In this document: positions 7,922 to 16,792 of the stretch, in pieces
Layout of the letters: each line of letters begins with the position of its first letter
How positions within the stretch are numbered: the stretch's first letter is position 1
Source: Paenibacillus antarcticus
GTDB lineage: Bacteria; Bacillota; Bacilli; Paenibacillales; Paenibacillaceae
Direction: 5' to 3'
Assembly (NCBI RefSeq): GCF_001637225.1
Contig: NZ_LVJI01000016.1
Span: forward strand, 310,001 to 374,000
Length of the DNA stretch: 64,000 bases
Notes under the pieces: generated by a model
Databases searched by the model: none
Seen by the model: the letters and a program-made list of their open reading frames with translations, nothing else
Told to the model about the DNA's origin: nothing
Program-made: the position numbers and the translations under genes

Positions 7922-9874
7922 ATGAATATCATGGATAAAGCAACTTTAAGTATGTTGGAGTATGACAGGATGAAGGAAAGTGTCATGGCATATGCGGTAT
8001 CGTATGCAGGAAGAAAGCGGGTTATAGAGCTTCATCCCATGGATCAGATAAGGGTAATTCAACGTGCAATGGAGGAGACAGATGAAGCGACGGCAATGAT
8101 TGAGAAGGGAGCCAGTATCCCATTACCTTCTTTAGAGGGAGTAGATTATGTCGTTTCCTTGCTGAATACAGGATACATGTTCACGGAACAGGATCTTATG
8201 GCGATGTACACCTTTCTCAATAGTTGCAGCCAGTTGAAGAAGTATATGGCGGGTAAGGGGCATATTGCGCCTGTCATTAGTACGTATGCTTCTTCATTAG
8301 ACGATCTTTTGAAAGTGAGAAGAGAAATTGAGCGCTGTATTCAATATGGTAAAGTGTCGGATCAAGCGAGTAAGAATCTGGAGAGAGTTCGTAAGAAAAT
8401 AGTTGTTATTAAAGAACGTATTCAGAAAAAGCTAGCGAATGTTCTATCGAGACACCAATCGATTCTTCAAGAGAGCTTAGTGTGTATGAGAAATGGACGG
8501 TACGTCATTCCAGTGAAGAAGGAGTATCACAAACAGGTCAAAGGCGTGGTGTTAGATCAATCTACAAGCGGCCAAACGGTGTATATGGAGCCAGATGAAA
8601 TCTCTGATCTACAAGTTGAGATGTATATGCTAGAAGCGGATGAAGCAAGAGAAGAAGGAATTGTACTGTATGAATTAACTCGGTTACTTGAAGCTGAAGT
8701 TGCAGCTATACTTCTGAATATTGAAGTCACCGGAACATATGATTTCATTATTGCGAAAGCGAAGTATGCTAGGTCTATTGGAGGTGTGGCTGTTCAGCTG
8801 AATGATAAAGGGATCATATCTGTTCAAGGTGCGAAGCACCCGTTGCTTCTACAGAAAATGATTCCGTTATCTGTTGAGATCGGACAGGGATATCAATCGC
8901 TTATCATTACAGGACCGAATACAGGTGGCAAGACCGTGGCTCTCAAAACAGTGGGGTTGCTCACACTTATGGCACAATCAGGAATGCTAGTTCCCGTGGA
9001 GCAGGGCAGTAATTTCGCTGTATTTTCAAATATCATGACCGTTATTGGTGATGGCCAAAGTATTGAACAATCACTGAGTACCTTCTCTGCACAAATTCAG
9101 AGAATCACTCATATGGTACGTGCTGCGGATCGATCTACATTACTTCTGATTGATGAACTGGCAGCGGGAACCGATCCGGGAGAAGGAATGGCATTATCGA
9201 TTGCGATTCTGGAAGAATTGAACGCCCGAGGTGCTTCCATGATGGTTACGACACATTTCAATGAACTAAAGAGCTTTGCATCACGAACTGCGGGATTTGA
9301 GAATGCCAGAATGGAGTTCGATGTTGAGACTTTAGAACCGCTGTATCGCTTAACCATAGGGGAGTCAGGTCAGAGTTATGCTATTGAGATTGCTAAGAAA
9401 CTAGGTATGGTCTCAGACATCATCAAGCGATCACAGGAAATTGTCAGTAAGCAGCGAAGTCATGTCTCTGGTGCTTGGGAGGATCAGGTGTTTGAGGATA
9501 TAAAGATTGAAGTCGAGCCTTCAGTGGAACATGTGGTTGTAGATAAGATCGATCGTGAGGGTAAGAAGAAGGGTGCTGTTCCTGCGACTAAGTTTGAATT
9601 GGGAGATAGTGTTTATGTGACTACTTTCGGAAGGACAGGAATTGTCTATAAGCAGGAGGACGCGATGGGTATGGTAGGTGTGATGATTCAGAAGCACAAG
9701 CACCAAGTGAATAAGAAAAGACTTCAATTATTTCTGGATAAAAGCGAACTGTATCCTGATGATTATGATTTAAGCATTATTTTCGATTCCAAAGAGAACC
9801 GGAAGAAGAGAAGAATCATGGAACGTAGACACGTAGATGGACTTATGATTACGCAGGAACCTGGGAAAGATTGA
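7922..9874 (+). CDS. MutS2-family ATPase lacking the Smr domain
   Basis: A 650-residue MutS2-like protein. Visible parts: MutS core and clamp-like helical region (1-300), Walker A GPNTGGKT at about 331-338, Walker B LLLIDE with Asp411/Glu412, then a KOW-like segment (ELGDSVYVTTFGRTGIVYK) near 560-580. Canonical MutS2 is about 780 residues and ends in an Smr domain; here the chain stops after about 60 residues with no Smr motif (no LDLRG-type start). MutS2 of Bacillus subtilis acts on stalled or collided ribosomes as an ATP-driven splitting factor. A Smr-less paralogue could keep that activity without nuclease function. The attenuator leader and the neighbouring TipAS gene support an antibiotic-response role, which is inference. 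Start ATG follows GAAGGAGGAAC. Confidence 0.85.
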   Translation: MNIMDKATLSMLEYDRMKESVMAYAVSYAGRKRVIELHPMDQIRVIQRAMEETDEATAMIEKGASIPLPSLEGVDYVVSLLNTGYMFTEQDLMAMYTFLNSCSQLKKYMAGKGHIAPVISTYASSLDDLLKVRREIERCIQYGKVSDQASKNLERVRKKIVVIKERIQKKLANVLSRHQSILQESLVCMRNGRYVIPVKKEYHKQVKGVVLDQSTSGQTVYMEPDEISDLQVEMYMLEADEAREEGIVLYELTRLLEAEVAAILLNIEVTGTYDFIIAKAKYARSIGGVAVQLNDKGIISVQGAKHPLLLQKMIPLSVEIGQGYQSLIITGPNTGGKTVALKTVGLLTLMAQSGMLVPVEQGSNFAVFSNIMTVIGDGQSIEQSLSTFSAQIQRITHMVRAADRSTLLLIDELAAGTDPGEGMALSIAILEELNARGASMMVTTHFNELKSFASRTAGFENARMEFDVETLEPLYRLTIGESGQSYAIEIAKKLGMVSDIIKRSQEIVSKQRSHVSGAWEDQVFEDIKIEVEPSVEHVVVDKIDREGKKKGAVPATKFELGDSVYVTTFGRTGIVYKQEDAMGMVGVMIQKHKHQVNKKRLQLFLDKSELYPDDYDLSIIFDSKENRKKRRIMERRHVDGLMITQEPGKD

Positions 9875-9994
9875 GAAGTTTTTTGTTTTAATTATGGCCA
9901 TGTGGGTAATTGAGACTTATAGGAAGTATGTAGGTAGTGAAATATAGTGAAAACAGGAATGGATAGAGGGGTTGTCCATTAGAAGGAGCTTATT

Positions 9995-10396
9995 ATGAAA
10001 TCGGAACTATATGATCATGAACCACTTGAACAGGATATCCTCCAGCGATATGGAGATAGTTCAGAAGATATAATGGAAGAAAGTAAAAAGAAGATGGAGC
10101 AATGGACGAGGAAAGATGAAATAGAATCTCAAGCTCAAGTTGACCGAGTAAACATACAACTTAAAGGAGCTATTGAAGCGGGACTTGCACCAAGTAGCCC
10201 GGAAGTACAACAGATCATACATCGGCATTTCAAATCGATTGGACGACTCTATAAGCCGACTGCGGAAGTTTATAGAAGCTTGGGAGAACTATATGTGAGT
10301 CATCTCGACTTTAAAAATATTTTTGATTCCTATCATCCTAATCTTGCAGAATATCTTCGTGATGGCATGAAGATATTTGCAAAAGAACAGCTTTAA
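9995..10396 (+). CDS. Stand-alone TipAS antibiotic-recognition domain protein
   Basis: A 133-residue protein that looks like the C-terminal drug-binding domain of TipA-class MerR regulators (TipAS), without the MerR DNA-binding half. Family features visible: an N-terminal region YDHEPLEQDILQRYGDS, a run of charged helices around KKMEQWTRKDEIESQ, then HRHFKSIGRLYKPTAEVYRSLGELYV and a final FDSYHPNLAEYLRDGM segment. TipAS domains bind thiopeptides, and some bind albicidin, so the protein could sequester a drug. It lies about 120 bases behind the MutS2-like gene on the same strand with its own AGAAGGAGC ribosome-binding site, and may share the same regulated transcript. Confidence 0.8.
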   Translation: MKSELYDHEPLEQDILQRYGDSSEDIMEESKKKMEQWTRKDEIESQAQVDRVNIQLKGAIEAGLAPSSPEVQQIIHRHFKSIGRLYKPTAEVYRSLGELYVSHLDFKNIFDSYHPNLAEYLRDGMKIFAKEQL

Positions 10397-10412
10397 TGTC
10401 ATGAATACAGAG

Positions 10413-10457
10413 GTTGCCCCTTCGTTAAGTTATTTGACCGAAGGAGCAACTTATTTT
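10413..10457. terminator. Bidirectional terminator between TipAS and fRMsr genes
   Basis: An 11-bp stem with one mismatch (10413-10424 with 10439-10450) is followed by a T-rich tract. It separates two convergent genes. Confidence 0.75.
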
Positions 10458-10464
10458 TGTTGAA

Positions 10465-10956
10465 TTATCCTAAGGACGACAGTTGAGCTGTTAGAATTTC
10501 TACGAATTGCTCCAGAAATTGTTGCTCTTCGCTGTCAAATCTGTTCTTTAGAGGACTATCAATATCTAAGACGCCATACAACTCGCCGTCTTTTATAATC
10601 GGAACTACAATTTCACTATTAGTGGCACCATCACAGGCGATATGACCGGGGAAAGTATGAACATCATCGACCACCAATGTTTTTCTTTCTGAAGCTGCAG
10701 CACCACAGACCCCACGGTTCAGTGGAATACGTATACAGGCAGGCAATCCTTGAAATGGACCCAGTACAAGCTCCTTACCATCATAAAGGTAGAAGCCCAC
10801 CCAATTGATATCGTTCAAAAATTGATTGAGTAGAGATGATGCATTAGCTAGATTAGCGATGGAGTTAGGTTCGTCATGAATAAGTGCTTTTAATTGCTCT
10901 AACACGGTTGTAAATGAACTGCTTCGGTTGCCTTCGTAGGGAATCGCTTGAAACAT
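10465..10956 (-). CDS. msrC: Free methionine-(R)-sulfoxide reductase (GAF domain)
   Basis: A single-GAF-domain enzyme of 163 residues that reduces free methionine-R-sulfoxide using thioredoxin. The three family cysteines are present as Cys74 (LPACIRI), Cys84 (GVCGAA) and Cys108 (IACDGATNSEIVVP), with the same spacing as Cys84/94/118 of the E. coli enzyme. Length is normal for fRMsr. The start codon is preceded by AAAGGTGG. The gene is monocistronic and probably cytosolic, with a role in oxidative damage repair alongside the thiol and superoxide genes elsewhere in the window. Confidence 0.93.
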   Translation of the reverse strand: MFQAIPYEGNRSSSFTTVLEQLKALIHDEPNSIANLANASSLLNQFLNDINWVGFYLYDGKELVLGPFQGLPACIRIPLNRGVCGAAASERKTLVVDDVHTFPGHIACDGATNSEIVVPIIKDGELYGVLDIDSPLKNRFDSEEQQFLEQFVEILTAQLSSLG

Positions 10957-11141
10957 TACACTCCACCTTTCTTTTAACCACTGGTTAATTATAAAAGATA
11001 GTACAACGTGACCTCTCTCGTCAAGTGGAAATTACCTCTAAAGAAAAACATAAAGGTGGCACTTTTGATCTACATAAGTTCGGGGAGAAGTTAGAACCTT
11101 AATCATTTCAATGAAGCTTTAAGGAAGCTCAATCTCATAAA

Positions 11142-11172
11142 CAAACCTGACGAGATATAATCGTCAGGTTTG
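11142..11172. terminator. Terminator downstream of esterase gene
   Basis: A perfect 12-bp inverted repeat (11142-11153 with 11161-11172) lies about 20 bases after the stop of the minus-strand esterase gene. The short T stretches on both flanks suggest it works as its terminator. Confidence 0.7.
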
Positions 11173-11193
11173 TTTGTTGGGTGAACTCATGTA

Positions 11194-11973
11194 TTAAAGT
11201 GACTTACGCAGTGGGAGCCATTTCAATACGTCCTGTATTTTGCTATCCCAGTATCCCCAGTCATGCCCTCCGAGTTCTTCCTCATAGGTGAGCTTTAAAT
11301 CGGTACGAGCACAGGCAGTTCTAAAAGTTTGGTTGTCTTCGTATAGGAAATCTTCTGTTCCACAGCATTGATAGAGAAGCGGCTTAGGGCCATCTGCTTG
11401 ATCACACTGCTGGAGTAAATGAAGAATATCATTATCTGTACCACGGATATCCTTGTCGCCAAAGATGTGAGTGTAATTCACAGGGGAGTTGTTCATATGG
11501 ATATGATTAGCCATATCTAAGGCACCAGACAAGCTTGCAGCAGCTGCATATTGATCGGGTCGGCGTAGCGCAAGTTTCATCGCTCCGTAACCACCCATAG
11601 ATAAACCTGCTACATAATTATCTTCTCTAGCTTCTGAGAGTGGAAAGAAAGATCGGGCAATTTCAGGTAACTCTTCGTTGATAAAAGTCCAATAGCGATT
11701 TCCCTGAGCCATATCTGTATAAAAACTAAGATGAACTTGTGGCATCACCACAGCAATTCCAAGCTCAGCGACATAACGTTCAATGGAAGTACGACGTAGC
11801 CAGATGGAATCGTCATCCGTTAGTCCGTGTAACAAATATAAAGTAGGATGTTTATCTCCTGATTTATTATTTTTCATACCTATTTGTGTTCTCGTCTGTT
11901 GCGGTAGAATCACAGTCATAGAAGTACTCAGACCGAGAACCTCAGAGTAAAAGTTACAATGGAATAATGCCAT
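11194..11973 (-). CDS. Alpha/beta-hydrolase esterase (tributyrin esterase / esterase D-like)
   Basis: A 259-residue alpha/beta-hydrolase. The nucleophile elbow is GLSMGG, the oxyanion region is [17 protein letters not shown], and the C-terminal HDWGYWD contains the probable catalytic His. This pattern fits the esterase D / S-formylglutathione hydrolase-like family, members of which include EstA tributyrin esterases of Gram-positive bacteria. No signal peptide is visible, so the enzyme is likely cytosolic. It stands alone between convergent and divergent neighbours. The physiological ester substrate is not evident. Confidence 0.88.
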   Translation of the reverse strand: MALFHCNFYSEVLGLSTSMTVILPQQTRTQIGMKNNKSGDKHPTLYLLHGLTDDDSIWLRRTSIERYVAELGIAVVMPQVHLSFYTDMAQGNRYWTFINEELPEIARSFFPLSEAREDNYVAGLSMGGYGAMKLALRRPDQYAAAASLSGALDMANHIHMNNSPVNYTHIFGDKDIRGTDNDILHLLQQCDQADGPKPLLYQCCGTEDFLYEDNQTFRTACARTDLKLTYEEELGGHDWGYWDSKIQDVLKWLPLRKSL

Positions 11974-12237
11974 GTTGGATAACCCCTCGTCTATTATTTG
12001 TTAGTAATACATAGATTATAATTGAAATGACCGTAAATGAGCTAATGATAAATTGCAGAATATGGATCATAAAGGTTTGACTTGATCCGGGGATTGTTAC
12101 TATAATTGTTATAGTTAAATAGCTTTACAATAGATTAGTATGAGATATAGAATTGACAGCTTAATTTGTAATTGAATTCGAAATTAAAGCACAACAGATG
12201 TTGAATTAAATTATAAGAAAGGGGTTAGAAAAGATTC

Positions 12238-12990
12238 ATGAAACCAAAGAAAAATGCTAATGCGATCGCCATGCGTAAATTGGAGAAAGAAATGAAAATC
12301 AAACGTATGCAAAGGATTATGTGGATTACTGGAGCTTGTATTGTTGTTCTTATTATTTTAGCTCTGGTATTAAGACCGAGTTCGAATGACAGTTCAGATA
12401 CAAATGTGGCATCATTTTCATATGAGAGTCTACCTATTATTGGGAAGGCTGATGCACCGGTGAAAATAGTAGAGTTTGGAGATTATAAATGTCCATCCTG
12501 TCAATTTTTTAGCCAGAATTTCAAGCCGCAATTAATGAAGGATTTTGTTGATAAAGGACTCGTATCTTTTCATTATATGAATTATCTAGTGATTGATCCA
12601 GATAAAGACTCCAACACAGCGGCTTTGGCAGCACAGTCGGTATTCCATCAGAATAATGATGAATTCTGGAAGTATTATCATGCTCTATATGATAATCAGA
12701 AGGATGAGTCAACCATCTGGGCTACGCCTGAGTATCTTGTTGAACTGGCTCGTCAAGAGAATATCGCCATTGATTACGATAAGCTAGCTGCGGATATTAA
12801 GGATAAGACGTATCAAGATGAAGTGAATGAACATCAGGAAATAGGGAATAAGAACAACGTGAGTAGTACGCCTTCAATCTTTATTAATGGAAAACTATTT
12901 GTAGCTAAATCAGGAATGAATTATGATGACCTTGCAAAGGCAATCAATGATGAAATAGCATTACAAAATGCGGGGCAAGAAGGGAAATAA
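12238..12990 (+). CDS. bdbD: Membrane-anchored thiol-disulfide oxidoreductase, BdbD/DsbA type
   Basis: A 250-residue extracytoplasmic thiol oxidase. A basic N-terminus precedes one membrane anchor at about 27-45 (IMWITGACIVVLIILALVL). The DsbA-like thioredoxin fold follows with active site CPSC in FGDYKCPSCQFF and the cis-Pro loop SSTPSIFING. It introduces disulfides into exported proteins and is reoxidised by BdbC. The bdbC start lies only 2 bases after this stop, so the pair is translated from one message. Start ATG follows AAAGGGG. Confidence 0.93.
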   Translation: MKPKKNANAIAMRKLEKEMKIKRMQRIMWITGACIVVLIILALVLRPSSNDSSDTNVASFSYESLPIIGKADAPVKIVEFGDYKCPSCQFFSQNFKPQLMKDFVDKGLVSFHYMNYLVIDPDKDSNTAALAAQSVFHQNNDEFWKYYHALYDNQKDESTIWATPEYLVELARQENIAIDYDKLAADIKDKTYQDEVNEHQEIGNKNNVSSTPSIFINGKLFVAKSGMNYDDLAKAINDEIALQNAGQEGK

Positions 12991-12992
12991 CC

Positions 12993-13424
12993 ATGAAAGT
13001 TAAAGGGTTCTTCAGAACGTATTCCCTATATTTAGCTTGGGTTGTATCTATCATAGCCACTTGCGGTAGCTTATATTTAAGTGATGTAATGCTGTATGAG
13101 CCTTGTAAGCTTTGTTGGTTCCAGAGGATATTTATGTATCCTCAGGTAATTCTGTTGGGTATCGCAAGCTATAAAGATGATAGAAAGATCATTTCTTATG
13201 TGCTTCCTTTGAGTATCATTGGTGGAAGTATATCCATATTTCATTACTTGGAGCAGATGGTTCCAGGATTCGCTAAGGTTGCACCGTGTTCTGTAGGGAT
13301 ACCTTGTAATTTTGATTATCTGAACTGGTTCGGATTTATTACCATTCCATTACTTGCCCTTATTGCATTTATAATGATCATTAGTATACTGCTGTGTGGA
13401 AGAAACAAAGAAGAAGAAGAATAG
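12993..13424 (+). CDS. bdbC: Quinone-linked disulfide oxidase, BdbC/DsbB type
   Basis: A 143-residue integral membrane protein with four predicted helices. Two cysteine pairs are visible: CKLC in the first loop (PCKLCWFQR) and the pair CSVGIPC (residues about 96-102) in the second. These relay electrons from BdbD to the quinone pool. The size and the LSDVMLYEPCKLCWFQRIFMYPQ region match BdbC. It is coupled to bdbD and followed by an intrinsic terminator. Confidence 0.93.
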   Translation: MKVKGFFRTYSLYLAWVVSIIATCGSLYLSDVMLYEPCKLCWFQRIFMYPQVILLGIASYKDDRKIISYVLPLSIIGGSISIFHYLEQMVPGFAKVAPCSVGIPCNFDYLNWFGFITIPLLALIAFIMIISILLCGRNKEEEE

Positions 13425-13436
13425 GATTTTAACAAG

Positions 13437-13471
13437 GAGTGCTAGCTGGAAACGGCTGAGCACTCTTTTTC
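13437..13471 (+). terminator. Terminator after bdbDC
   Basis: A 7-bp stem (13437-13443 with 13459-13465) with an internal AGC/GCT extension is followed by a T-rich tract. Confidence 0.75.
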
Positions 13472-13552
13472 TTTTTGTTTATGAGGGTATTATTATGTAA
13501 GATACGAGATAGAGTGATTATATTCATGATATAAGCAGGGAGGTTCATACAT

Positions 13553-14134
13553 ATGTTCGTTTGTGGCGGGAACATTCCACAACTTGAGGGAAATCGAATT
13601 CAGCTACGCAGAATGCAGGCTGAAGATTCACGATCATTATTTGAGTGCTGGTCAAAACAAGAGGTTCGTGAATACTCAGGTATTCCAGAGCTTGAATCCA
13701 TAGATGCTGCCACGGAGATGATTCAATTCCTGAACGCCTTGTCAGAGACGGAGGATGGGGTAAGATGGGGAATAGTGAATAAACAAAATAGGGAGTGGAT
13801 AGGGAGCTGCGGTTTCAATACGTGGCAATTAGAAGGGGCGTATCGCGGGGAAATTGGTTGCGAGTTATCTAGTCTTTACTGGGGACAAGGGTATATGGGT
13901 GAAGCGATAGAGCTTTTATTACAGTACGGGTTCCAAGAGATGGGACTACACCGTATTGAGGCTCTAGTAGATACACGAAATGAACGTGCCAGTAGACTAT
14001 TTGCTACTCAACATTTTCAGATGGAGGGTATTCTTAGGGACTATCGTCATACGGATGAAGGATATCACGATGTACATATGTACTCATTATTAGTGAGAGA
14101 TTGGTTGTTGGAGCATATGGAGACGCCGCAATAA
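13553..14134 (+). CDS. GNAT acetyltransferase, RimJ/RimL type
   Basis: A 193-residue N-acetyltransferase. The early RIQLRRMQAEDSRSLFECWS segment and the acetyl-CoA loop around YWGQGYMGEAIELLLQYGF, followed by HRIEALVDTRNERASRLF, are characteristic of the RimJ/RimL branch of GNAT enzymes. The substrate could be a ribosomal protein N-terminus or a small molecule and cannot be decided. A GGGAGG ribosome-binding site precedes the ATG. The gene stands alone. Confidence 0.87.
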   Translation: MFVCGGNIPQLEGNRIQLRRMQAEDSRSLFECWSKQEVREYSGIPELESIDAATEMIQFLNALSETEDGVRWGIVNKQNREWIGSCGFNTWQLEGAYRGEIGCELSSLYWGQGYMGEAIELLLQYGFQEMGLHRIEALVDTRNERASRLFATQHFQMEGILRDYRHTDEGYHDVHMYSLLVRDWLLEHMETPQ

Positions 14135-14369
14135 TTACCTGTATGCTCATATGTAATCATGGTCACAACCGTATCGATCCACGTAGTAAGTTAGTGTTGA
14201 TTCTGTGTATCCGATACGAAATGGGACAGCTACGAAATCGTTATTATACATTCCTATCTAATCGTCCACATCTAAATAATTAACAAATAGTGACATGCAT
14301 TCATGACATATTTACGGTAGAATACAAGAAGCGTATTGCTATACTGAACATTAGAAAGGAATTACATTC

Positions 14370-15878
14370 GTGAATCCATCAGTAAATATTAAACGTAATT
14401 TTATTTTAGCGGGTCTTTTGCTCTCAACATTCATGTCAGCCATTGAAGGAACCGTTACTGGACCAGCTGGACCAGCTATTGTAAGTCATTTCGGTGGCAT
14501 GCAACTTATGAGCTGGATATTTACGGCTTATCTTTTAACGATGGCTGTAACCACACCGATTTTCGGTAAAATCAGTGATATATATGGTCGTAAACCGGTA
14601 TTTATCGTTGGCTCAATCATATTTATCTTGGGATCATTACTCTGTGGATTATCTCAGAATATGGAACAGCTTATCATATTTCGTGCGATTCAAGGGATTG
14701 GTGCAGGGGCAATCGTTCCTGTAGCCTTTACGATTATTGGAGATATCTATCCATTAGAACAACGTACCAAGGTTCAAGCGCTCATTAGCTCTATCTGGGG
14801 GATCTCATCTTTAATTGGACCCTTACTTGGCGGTTATTTTGTTGATTATTGGAGCTGGCGTTGGATATTTGGATTTAATGTGCCCTTTGGGTTAGTGTCT
14901 ATCGTGCTTATCATGCGTTATTTGCCGAAACATACGGTGACAAGGAAAGCCAAAGTAGACGTAGCGGGAGCGCTAACATTTACCATTGGTGTGACGGCAC
15001 TTTTGTTCACAATGGCTACGGGAGGGCAATATTATGATTGGAATTCGCCCTTATTAATTGGATGTATGGTCATCGCTGTTGTGTTCCTTGCATTGTTTCT
15101 TATTGTGGAAAGAAAAGCCGCAGAGCCTATGCTTCCGCTTCAGCTTTTTCGAATCCGTGACATTGCAGTATCCTCTGTAGCTAATCTACTTATAAGTTCA
15201 CTCTTGATTGGGATTACGACGTATACACCGTTATGGATTCAGGGTGTCTTGGGTAAGAATGCGACCTTCTCAGGTTTGGCTTTGGCACCTATGTCGATAG
15301 GATGGGTACTGGGTTCTATTGCGGGTGGGAAGATGTTGCTCACTGCAGGTTCACGTAAGACAACGTTAATCGGAGTTTGCGGTATTGTCGCTAGTGCAGT
15401 AGGAATGGCCATGATGACAAGTGAGACATCTAATATAATCTTGTTACTACTAACATTTATTTATGGGATCGGATTCGGATACACCTCGACGGTATTTACA
15501 ATTATTGCTCAGTCTTCTGTTGGGTATAATCTACGTGGTTCCTCAACGGCCCTCAACTCATTTATTCGCTCTTTGGGTCAGACGATTGGTGTAGCCGCCT
15601 TCGGTTCATGGATTAATATAAAAATTGCAGCTTTGTTAAAAGATACACCAGGTACAGAGAGCGTATCTCAAGCGGACATAAATAAGTTGCTTTCTCCTGA
15701 AGAAAGTAAGAATATAGCTGAGTCTCTATGGCTTAGTATGCGTTCAATACTTGAAGGAAGTTTGCATTCTCTCTTTATCATAATGGCTGTTATTTCTATT
15801 ATTAGTATGCTGGTGGTGACTAGATTTAAGAATAAGGCACCTTCTTCTGAAGAAAAGGCAATGGCTACAAAAAATTAG
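14370..15878 (+). CDS. MFS multidrug efflux transporter, DHA2 (EmrB/QacA) family
   Basis: A 502-residue membrane protein with about 14 predicted helices, the hallmark of DHA2 drug:H+ antiporters. Motif A is visible as GKISDIYGRKPVFIVGS and motif C-like GIWGISSLIGPLLGG follows. The GTG start at 14370 is chosen because AGAAAGGA lies about 10 bases upstream and the protein then begins at the normal place. It converges on a MarR-family gene, a common partner of drug exporters, so that regulator may control it. The substrate is unknown. Confidence 0.9.
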   Translation: MNPSVNIKRNFILAGLLLSTFMSAIEGTVTGPAGPAIVSHFGGMQLMSWIFTAYLLTMAVTTPIFGKISDIYGRKPVFIVGSIIFILGSLLCGLSQNMEQLIIFRAIQGIGAGAIVPVAFTIIGDIYPLEQRTKVQALISSIWGISSLIGPLLGGYFVDYWSWRWIFGFNVPFGLVSIVLIMRYLPKHTVTRKAKVDVAGALTFTIGVTALLFTMATGGQYYDWNSPLLIGCMVIAVVFLALFLIVERKAAEPMLPLQLFRIRDIAVSSVANLLISSLLIGITTYTPLWIQGVLGKNATFSGLALAPMSIGWVLGSIAGGKMLLTAGSRKTTLIGVCGIVASAVGMAMMTSETSNIILLLLTFIYGIGFGYTSTVFTIIAQSSVGYNLRGSSTALNSFIRSLGQTIGVAAFGSWINIKIAALLKDTPGTESVSQADINKLLSPEESKNIAESLWLSMRSILEGSLHSLFIIMAVISIISMLVVTRFKNKAPSSEEKAMATKN

Positions 15879-15907
15879 GATGTAGTGAATGATGGTATGA
15901 ACATGAC

Positions 15908-15954
15908 AAAAAAAGCTCCAACATCACTTTAAAGTGGCGTTGGAGCTTTTTTTG
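15908..15954. terminator. Bidirectional terminator between MFS and marR genes
   Basis: A 9-bp perfect outer stem (15914-15922 with 15939-15947) flanked by A7 and T7 runs, so it can work in both directions. Confidence 0.9.
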
Positions 15955-16011
15955 TCAACATATATATAAAAAATACGTTGTACGTGTTGCCTTCTTATTC
16001 ATTGCAACTTG

Positions 16012-16503
16012 TTACTTTCTCGATGATGGAGATAGACGTTCAGCTTGAATACCCATTTTTTTGAGAAGAGAGATCATTTGACATTTCTCTTCCGCATTTA
16101 ATCCGCTTAGTGCACGGTGAATTCGTTCTGAGAATTTAGGGTATAGGTCGTTCATTAGTTGTTCGCCTTCGGTAGTTAGCTCGGCGAATATAACACGTCG
16201 ATCGGTAGGACAGGGTCTGCGACGAAGGAACCCGCGTTCTTCTAATTTATCTATAACATATGTGACATTTCCACTCTGTAGTAACAGTTTTGCACCAATC
16301 TGTTGAATGGGTTGAGCTCCTTTGTAGTATAGAACCTCCATAACAGCAAAGGCAGTTGGATTGAAGCCTTCAATTTTGCTGCCAGTTACGGCATGTTCAT
16401 TCACACTTTTGAAAGACTTGGCAAATACACGATACAGATGAAGAGAGATTTGGGTATCAACTTCTTGAATTTGAATCAAGGTTCTCACCGCCTTTATATT
16501 CAT
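16012..16503 (-). CDS. MarR-family transcriptional regulator
   Basis: A 163-residue winged-helix regulator. The recognition region and wing appear as GAKLLLQSGNVTYVIDKLEERGFLRRRPCPTDRRVIFAELT, the standard MarR signature. A dimerisation helix lies at each end. The protein likely binds a palindrome near its own promoter and possibly controls the convergent MFS exporter gene; this link is inferred from position only. The start has a weak ribosome-binding site. Confidence 0.9.
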   Translation of the reverse strand: MNIKAVRTLIQIQEVDTQISLHLYRVFAKSFKSVNEHAVTGSKIEGFNPTAFAVMEVLYYKGAQPIQQIGAKLLLQSGNVTYVIDKLEERGFLRRRPCPTDRRVIFAELTTEGEQLMNDLYPKFSERIHRALSGLNAEEKCQMISLLKKMGIQAERLSPSSRK

Positions 16504-16792
16504 AAATGGATAAATTTGATGATTATGTATTCATTTTAAGCGAAGTGATGTATAGATGGACATGTGATTTGTCACAATGACAACGCTTTTAATATTTAAA
16601 ATTAAAAATTTATCTCTCCAGGGATCTTAATAAGACCCAACCCAAGGTATACAAGAGTTGTTCCTTTCATGGAACCCATGTATCTGAAACATTTTTTGGA
16701 GTGTCTACGTTATAGAGGGTAGGTGGGGACTCGCAATTGGGTCATATATTCTTCTTTATTAACATACTTAATGACAGCAGGGAGTACACAAC

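Noticed and set aside
7737..7925. A 62-codon plus-strand ORF that overlaps the mutS2-like start codon
   Set aside because: It runs through both leader terminators, including their stems and T-runs, has no good ribosome-binding site and encodes a sequence with no recognisable features. The open frame is best explained by chance.
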